A stretch of 64,000 nucleotides of DNA from Lineus longissimus (lineage: Eukaryota > Nemertea > Pilidiophora > Heteronemertea > Lineidae), in NCBI RefSeq assembly GCF_910592395.1, contig NC_088321.1:2668001-2732000 (forward strand), given 5' to 3'. The position numbers were made by a program, and so were the translations under genes. The notes beneath the pieces are model-generated. The model did not search any database. It saw only the letters and a list, made by a program, of their open reading frames with translations, and was not told the DNA's origin. Below, in pieces: positions 61,101 through 64,000 of the stretch (its first letter is position 1; every line of letters begins with the position of its first letter).

Positions 61101-64000
61101 ACTTACCCCCAGCAGAGCCTCCAGCTCCTTGACGATGCCCTGTCCGCCATCTTGTCCCTGAGCGGCGTTACATGCCAAGAAGTCGAGGCGGAGGTTCGCT
61201 GCCTCCTTGTTGCCATGGAGACTGAAGAGTTTGGAGAAGAAGCCACGAATACCTGCGTGGTCAAGGACGGTATCTTTATTGAGCGGCTGTAAATTTAGAG
61301 ATTCAAAATTGAACATGGAAGACGGAAGTGCAGAACTTTTTTTAGCCGCATCATTTTCAATGTTGTCAGACCAAGCTGGCTACCCAATGGACTGGTTATC
61401 ACTGGCAATGGTAGCCACTGAACCAGTTCACCGTTAAGGTCAGGTCAGTGCAGGGTCGTTGCTGAACCTTTTTTAGCCACATCATTTTCAATGTTGTCAG
61501 ACCAAGCTGGCTACCCAGTGGACTGGTTATCACTGGCGGTGGTAGCCACTGAACCAGTTCAATGTTAAGGTCAGGTCAGTGCAGGGTCATTGCTGAACCT
61601 TTTTTAGCCACATCATTCGAAATATTGCCCAAAAGAAACGCGCTACCTTTTGGAATTGACAATATGCATTAGTTAGTTAAAATGAAAAATTAATGATAGC
61701 ATATTGTAGGTATGATTGTTAGCTTCAAAATAAATATCACTTGTAGTACTTCATTTTCAACTTTTTGTATCTCTTTTGCCAAAAGTCTATACACTACATA
61801 TAGGAATACCTGGAAATCTTCAGGGAGATGCTGGAATAAAATGTGTAGACCCGCAGGAGCTAAAGGGTTAAAAAACAAAAAGGGAAATTTAATGGGTTTT
61901 TGCCACAGGCCGCTGACCCCAGCGCGGTTGTCTGCTGCCCCTGGTTCAACCTAGTGCCTCATGACCTGCTCATAGTAAGTAGCCCCGAATAACCTACCTT
62001 TTCCTCTTTCCCACACAACTGTATCACGCCCACCGGGCTATTTATGCTATTTATCATAGTAAGTAGTCCCGAATGACCTACTTTTCCTCTTTCCCACACA
62101 ACTGTATCACGCCCACCGGGCTCTTTATGCTATTTATCATAGTAAGTAGCTCCGAATGACTTACCTTTTCCTCTTTCCCACACAACTGTATCACGCCCAC
62201 CGGGCTATTTATGCTATTTATCATAGTAAGTAGCCCCGAATGACCTACCTTTTCCTCTTTCCCACACAACTGTATCACGCCAACCGGGCTATTTATGCTA
62301 TTTATTATAGTAAGTAGCCCCGAATAACCTACCTTTTCCTCTTTCCCACACAACTGTATCACGCCCACCGGGCTATTTATGCTATTTATCATAGTAAGTA
62401 GCCCCGAATGACCTACCTTTTCCTCTTTCCCACACAATTGTATAACGCCCACCGGGCTATTTATGCTATTTATCATAGTAAGTAGCCCCGAATGACCTAC
62501 CTTTTCCTCTTTCCCACACAACTGTATCACGCCCACCGGGCTATTTATGCTATTTATCATAGTAAATAGCCCCGAATGACCTACCTTTTCCTCTTTCCCA
62601 CACAACTGTATCACGCCCACCGGGCTATTTATGCTATTTATCATAGTAAGTAGCCCCGAATGACCTACCTTTTCCTCTTTCCCACACAACTGCATCACGC
62701 CCACCGGCTATTTATGCTATTGATCATAGTAAGTAGCCCCGAATGACCTACCATTTCCTCTTTCCCACACAACTGTATCACGCCCACCGGGCTCTTTATA
62801 CTATTGATCATAGTAAGTAGCTCTGAATGACCTACCTTTTCCTCTTTCCCACACAACTGTATCACGCCCACCGGCTATTTATGCTATTTATCATAGTAAG
62901 TAGCTCCGAATGACCTACCTTTTCCTCTTTCCCACACAACTGTATCACGCCCACCGGGCCATTTATGCTATTTATCATAGTAAGTAGCCCCGAATGACCT
63001 ACCTTTTCCTCTTTCCCACACAACTGTATCACGCCCACCGGGCTATTTATGCTATTTATCATAGTAAGTAGCCCCGAATGACCTACCTTTTCCTCTTTCC
63101 CACACAACTGTATCACACCCACCGGGCTATTTATCATAGTAAGTAGCCCCGAATGACCTACCTATTCCTCTTTCCCACACAACTGTATCACGCACACCGG
63201 GCTATTTATGCTATTTATCATAGTAAGTAGCCCCGAATGACCTACCCTTTCCTCTTTCCCACAGAGCTGTATCACGCCCACCGGGCTATTTATGCTATTT
63301 ATCATAGTAAGTAGCCCCGAATGACCTACCTTTTCCTCTTTCCCACACAACTGTATCACGCCCACCGGGCTATTTATGCTATTTATCATAGTAAGTAGCC
63401 CCGAATGACCAACCTTTTCCTCTTTCCCACACAACTGTATCACGCCCACCGGGCTATTTATGCTATTTATCATAGTAAGTAGCCCCGAATGACCTACCTT
63501 TTCCTCTTTCCCTCACAACTGTATCACGCCCACCGGGCTATTTATGCTTTTTATCATAGTAAGTAGCCCCGAATGACCTACCTTTTCCTCTTTCCCACAC
63601 AACTGTATCACGCCCACCGGGCTATTTATGCTATTTATCATAGTAAGTAGCTCCGAATGACCTACCTTTTCCTCTTTCCCACACAACTGTATCACGCCCA
63701 CCGGGCTATTATCATAGTAAGTAGCCCCCAATGACCTACCTTTTCCTCTTTCCCACACAACTGTATCACGCCCACCGGGCTATTTATGCTTTTTATCATA
63801 GTAAGTAGCCCCGAATGACCTACCTTTTCCTCTTTCCCACACAACTGTATCACGCCCACCGGGCTATTTATGCTGTTTATCATAGTAAGTAGCCCCGAAT
63901 GACCTACCTTTTCCTCTTTCCCACACAACTGTATCACGCCCACCGGGCTATTTATGCTATTTATCATAGTAAGTAGCTCCGAATGACCTACCTTTTCCTC
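49189..64000 (-). CDS. DUF4347-like domain fused to a NEK8-type protein kinase (gene continues beyond the window)
   Basis: Nine minus-strand exons chain with correct GT-AG borders and phases to 362 codons: 61,286-61,107; 58,965-58,901; 57,957-57,854; 55,477-55,362; 54,210-54,107; 52,609-52,490; 51,060-50,919; 50,089-49,961; 49,314-49,189. The first three include [18 protein letters not shown] and [18 protein letters not shown], the pattern of DUF4347 (LACN, GxxG, then a conserved strand). The kinase begins [10 protein letters not shown]: glycine loop GKGAYGAAV, Lys in [39 protein letters not shown] and the final Arg in EYRPSANEL are all present, so it should be active. Wording such as FGISKI and [11 protein letters not shown] is closest to NEK8, but no RCC1 repeats follow in the window. 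Upstream DUF4347 exons lie in or beyond the 84-bp array; the real start is outside. The 3' end is unresolved: a splice donor at GAG/GTAGGG, or readthrough into the 18-bp array. Confidence 0.82.
50375..50905. repeat. Degenerate minisatellite, about 65-bp unit, about 8 copies
   Basis: GGAAAGCTCTCAATGAGCAC, TTTCTGATGGTACCATTTGT and AAACCTAYTGACATGACC recur about every 65 bases up to the edge of the kinase exon at 50,919. Several units are shortened. Short minus-strand frames here are repeat-derived. Confidence 0.85.
51215..51560 (+). repeat. SINE-like repeat with a tRNA-like B box
   Basis: AGAGCAAAAGGCCCTGGG followed by GGGTTTGATCCCGAGC (near 51,266) is a B-box-like promoter word. The body contains GAGATGTTAAACCAAGGTTC, a phrase frequent in invertebrate SINEs. 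It is intronic in the kinase gene. The A box is weak. Confidence 0.45.
51821..52250. mobile_element. hAT-like MITE(s) with CACTACATAAAACGCC ends
   Basis: CACTACATAAAACGCC at 51,821 and GGCGTTTTATGTAGTG ending at 51,980 are perfect inverted ends around 128 bases rich in AACGCCGGTGTTTT. AACGCCGGGGTTTTCCATG near 52,225-52,245 suggests a second, more diverged end. No clear 8-bp duplication was found, so the class is tentative. Confidence 0.55.
52650..52960 (+). repeat. Dispersed SINE-like repeat (AAAGCGCTTCACATTATTACCC type)
   Basis: CTCAAAGCGCTTCACATTAT, TACCCATCTACTCCTGGGTG and AAGTGCCTTGCTCAAGGACA are phrases I recognise as common in dispersed repeats of marine invertebrates. It has no coding sequence and is intronic in the kinase gene. 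Confidence 0.5.
53148..54106. mobile_element. Pogo-like MITE cluster (CAGTGGAACCTCCCTTAGCG ends) with copies of a kinase exon fragment
   Basis: The left end CAGTGGAACCTCCCTTAGCG follows TA at 53,146-53,147. About eight 18-bp units CTCTCTATTAAGGACAAC follow, then a body with CCAAATTGGTTGTTTC and AGCACTTGTTAGTCCCA, and a right end GAGGTTCTACTG. The body recurs at about 53,640-53,900 and 53,960-54,100. At 53,562-53,602 and 53,905-53,950 the cluster contains CATTTGCATACTCCATTTCA followed by TCAGGACGCCGTCTTC, which is the 3' half of the adjacent kinase exon (54,107-54,210) with its donor region. Confidence 0.8.
54278..54622. mobile_element. Pogo-like MITE, composite copy
   Basis: The left end CAGTAGACCCTCCCTTAGCG follows TA (54,276-54,277) and the right end GGGAGGTTCCACTG precedes TA (54,623-54,624). 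Inside, a segment of about 77 bases (CTCTCTATTATATCA to TTGCCTAAAGTACAGTAG) is duplicated. Confidence 0.75.
54840..54960 (-). repeat. tRNA-derived SINE head, minus strand
   Basis: On the minus strand TCAGAGTGGCGCAGTGGAAT gives a near-perfect A box (TGGCGCAGTGG), and CCCAGGTTTGATTCCCATT gives a B box about 45 bases later. The order and spacing fit an RNA polymerase III promoter of a tRNA-derived SINE. A complete cloverleaf is not formed. Confidence 0.6.
55621..55950. repeat. Minisatellite, 62-bp unit, about 5 copies
   Basis: ATGAAAGAGGAAGGTTTTAA begins units at 55,621, 55,683, 55,745, 55,807 and 55,892. The fourth is longer by 23 bases because GGAAGGTTTTAAAGGGAAGC is repeated. It lies in a kinase intron. 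Confidence 0.9.
56074..56165. promoter_or_regulatory. Promoter-like cluster: YY1-type, CCAAT and CRE motifs
   Basis: GCCGCCATCTTGG (56,074-56,086) is the reverse of the YY1 core AAGATGGCGGC. GCCAATGACGTCATTG (56,121-56,136) joins a CCAAT box to a perfect cAMP-response palindrome TGACGTCA. These lie just upstream of the plus-strand frame at 56,177. Promoter activity is inferred from motifs only. Confidence 0.35.
56177..56392 (+). CDS. Possible first exon of a nested plus-strand gene (Ser/acidic N-terminus)
   Basis: ATG at 56,177 (a second at 56,186) opens a 71-codon frame. Its first part, [19 protein letters not shown], then [17 protein letters not shown], looks like a real N-terminus. The PHAFEP phrase weakly recalls the YxFEP motif before P2RX7-C-like domains in invertebrate proteins. 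The last 20 or so residues look random, so a donor near AAAAAG/GTCTGG (about 56,329) is possible. No second exon was found. It is in a kinase intron on the opposite strand. A minus-strand frame covers the same DNA with a good donor (CATCAAG/GTGAGT) but no recognisable domain. Confidence 0.3.
   Translation: MLEMTDDSSSISSGSSSTSGDESFDYNRASAEERAGLVPHAFEPRYRGRKRSGNLVETSSTHLDEKTPLHP
57021..57650. repeat. Minisatellite, 47-bp unit, about 13 copies
   Basis: GTCGCAATGTGGCAGAATGT followed by ATGGTGATCRCACTGATGAC repeats every 47 bases from 57,021. Most units contain CCTAGG. ATCACAC and ATCGCAC variants are mixed. Minus-strand frames here are artefacts of the array. Confidence 0.92.
58010..58875. mobile_element. 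Head-to-tail tandem array of four pogo-like MITEs
   Basis: Four units, each beginning CAGTAGAACCTCTCTWTTAA (the last CAGCAGAAC) and ending GGAGGTTCTACTG or similar, abut directly at CTG/CAG with no TA between them (junctions near 58,053, 58,284, 58,498 and 58,693). The internal body is CTCAGGACTGACAAGTGCTG followed by CAAATTGAATGGCA. Units differ in length by loss or gain of 18-bp modules. Confidence 0.8.
59104..59297. mobile_element. MITE with TATGTGACC ends
   Basis: TATGTGACCCGTTCCAGC at the left pairs with GCTAGAACAGGTCACATA at the right; AAAACCAGTCGCATGTCGC pairs with GCGACATGCGACTAGTTTT. Total length is about 194 bases with no coding sequence. Related half-copies occur near 28,470, 36,840-36,960 and 52,350. 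Confidence 0.65.
59776..60384. mobile_element. PiggyBac-type MITE, 609 bp
   Basis: It begins CCCTTAAAGCGC and ends GCGCTTTAAGGG, flanked by TTAA on both sides (59,772-59,775 and 60,385-60,388). TTAA targets and CCC ends are diagnostic of piggyBac. A 39-base segment containing GGCGACGATCGTCGACA is duplicated just inside the left end. No transposase is present. Confidence 0.8.
60556..61087. mobile_element. Pogo-like MITE copy interrupted by a piggyBac-type MITE
   Basis: The left end CAATGGAACATCTCTAAGCG and the body CCAAATTGGTCATTTTC match the MITE family at 53-54 kb. The right end TAGAGCGGTTCTAAAG precedes TA at 61,088. Between GTCC and TAGAGCGG lies the element at 60,770-61,067. Confidence 0.7.
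60770..61067. mobile_element. PiggyBac-type MITE, 298 bp
   Basis: CCTCTTGAATCCCGG at the left and CTGGGATTCAAGAGG at the right are inverted ends, flanked by TTAA (60,766-60,769 and 61,068-61,071). The joined flanks give GTCCTTAATAGAG, the consensus word of the host MITE family, which confirms the insertion. Confidence 0.8.
61337..61620. repeat. Tandem repeat, about 131-bp unit, 2.2 copies
   Basis: TTTTTTAGCCRCATCATTTT, TGTCAGACCAAGCTGGCTAC and GGTTATCACTGGC recur at about 61,337, 61,468 and (start only) 61,598. It lies in the intron next to the first visible kinase-gene exon. Confidence 0.85.
61971..64000 (-). repeat. 84-bp minisatellite, about 24 copies, apparently built from a DUF4347 exon end and its splice donor
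   Basis: CATAGTAAGTAGCCCCGAAT recurs at 61,971, 62,055, 62,138, 62,222 and so on to the window end, with small length changes in some units. On the minus strand each unit reads [14 protein letters not shown] and then GTAGGT, a splice donor in phase 0, which is the phase needed by the next exon (61,286, starting PLNKDTV). The 84-base length keeps a 28-residue frame open, but that long frame crosses the donor and is unlikely to be translated. The array continues past the right edge. Confidence 0.85.

Noticed and set aside
62078-63967. Long minus-strand frames of 28-residue repeats as a repeat protein
   Set aside because: They arise because the 84-bp unit is divisible by three. Each unit contains a splice donor after GKEEK, and the following residues look intronic.

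Overview
The window is animal nuclear DNA. It has interrupted genes with GT-AG introns, several classes of LTR, non-LTR and DNA transposons, tRNA-derived SINEs and many minisatellites. The repeat mix (BEL/Pao, CR1/L2-like LINEs, many short foldback DNA elements) points to an invertebrate, probably aquatic. The species cannot be fixed from the sequence alone. No bacterial-style operon, rRNA gene, intact tRNA gene or CRISPR array was seen.

Left part (1-41,600): almost entirely mobile DNA. A BEL/Pao pol region with a single in-frame stop (1-3625) is followed by a decayed SWIM zinc-finger, MULE-transposase-like gene that still has a clean intron (4.6-6.2 kb). Next come old repeats, a Mutator-like foldback with a 9-bp target duplication (14,010-15,016), a nearly complete two-ORF LINE (17.2-22.7 kb) carrying a mariner-type MITE in its 3' UTR, a 1.26-kb tandem duplication (24.0-26.4 kb) and a 5'-truncated second LINE (31.7-33.5 kb). 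A layered satellite locus follows (37.2-40.8 kb): an 88-bp array is split by a pogo-like element holding a foldback and 55 copies of a 25-mer, and the element's right end has been amplified as a 78-bp array.

Right part (41,600-64,000): two genes on the minus strand. The upstream one (about 64,000 down to 49,189, continuing past the window) joins a DUF4347-like domain to a complete NEK-family protein kinase. Nine exons chain with matching splice phases to 362 codons, and all kinase catalytic motifs are intact. The downstream one (48,690 to 41,612) has a SANT/Myb-like first exon, UBX-like exons and a HECT-like exon with a one-base frameshift. It may be a decaying or transposon-associated ubiquitin-ligase gene.

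The introns of both genes are filled with MITEs, SINEs and minisatellites. Two arrays contain pieces of the kinase gene itself. The 84-bp array at 61,971-64,000 appears to be built from the end of the preceding DUF4347 exon plus its splice donor, and part of the fifth visible exon occurs three times within a MITE cluster at 53.5-54.2 kb. These exon-derived arrays and the DUF4347-NEK fusion are the most unusual things here.
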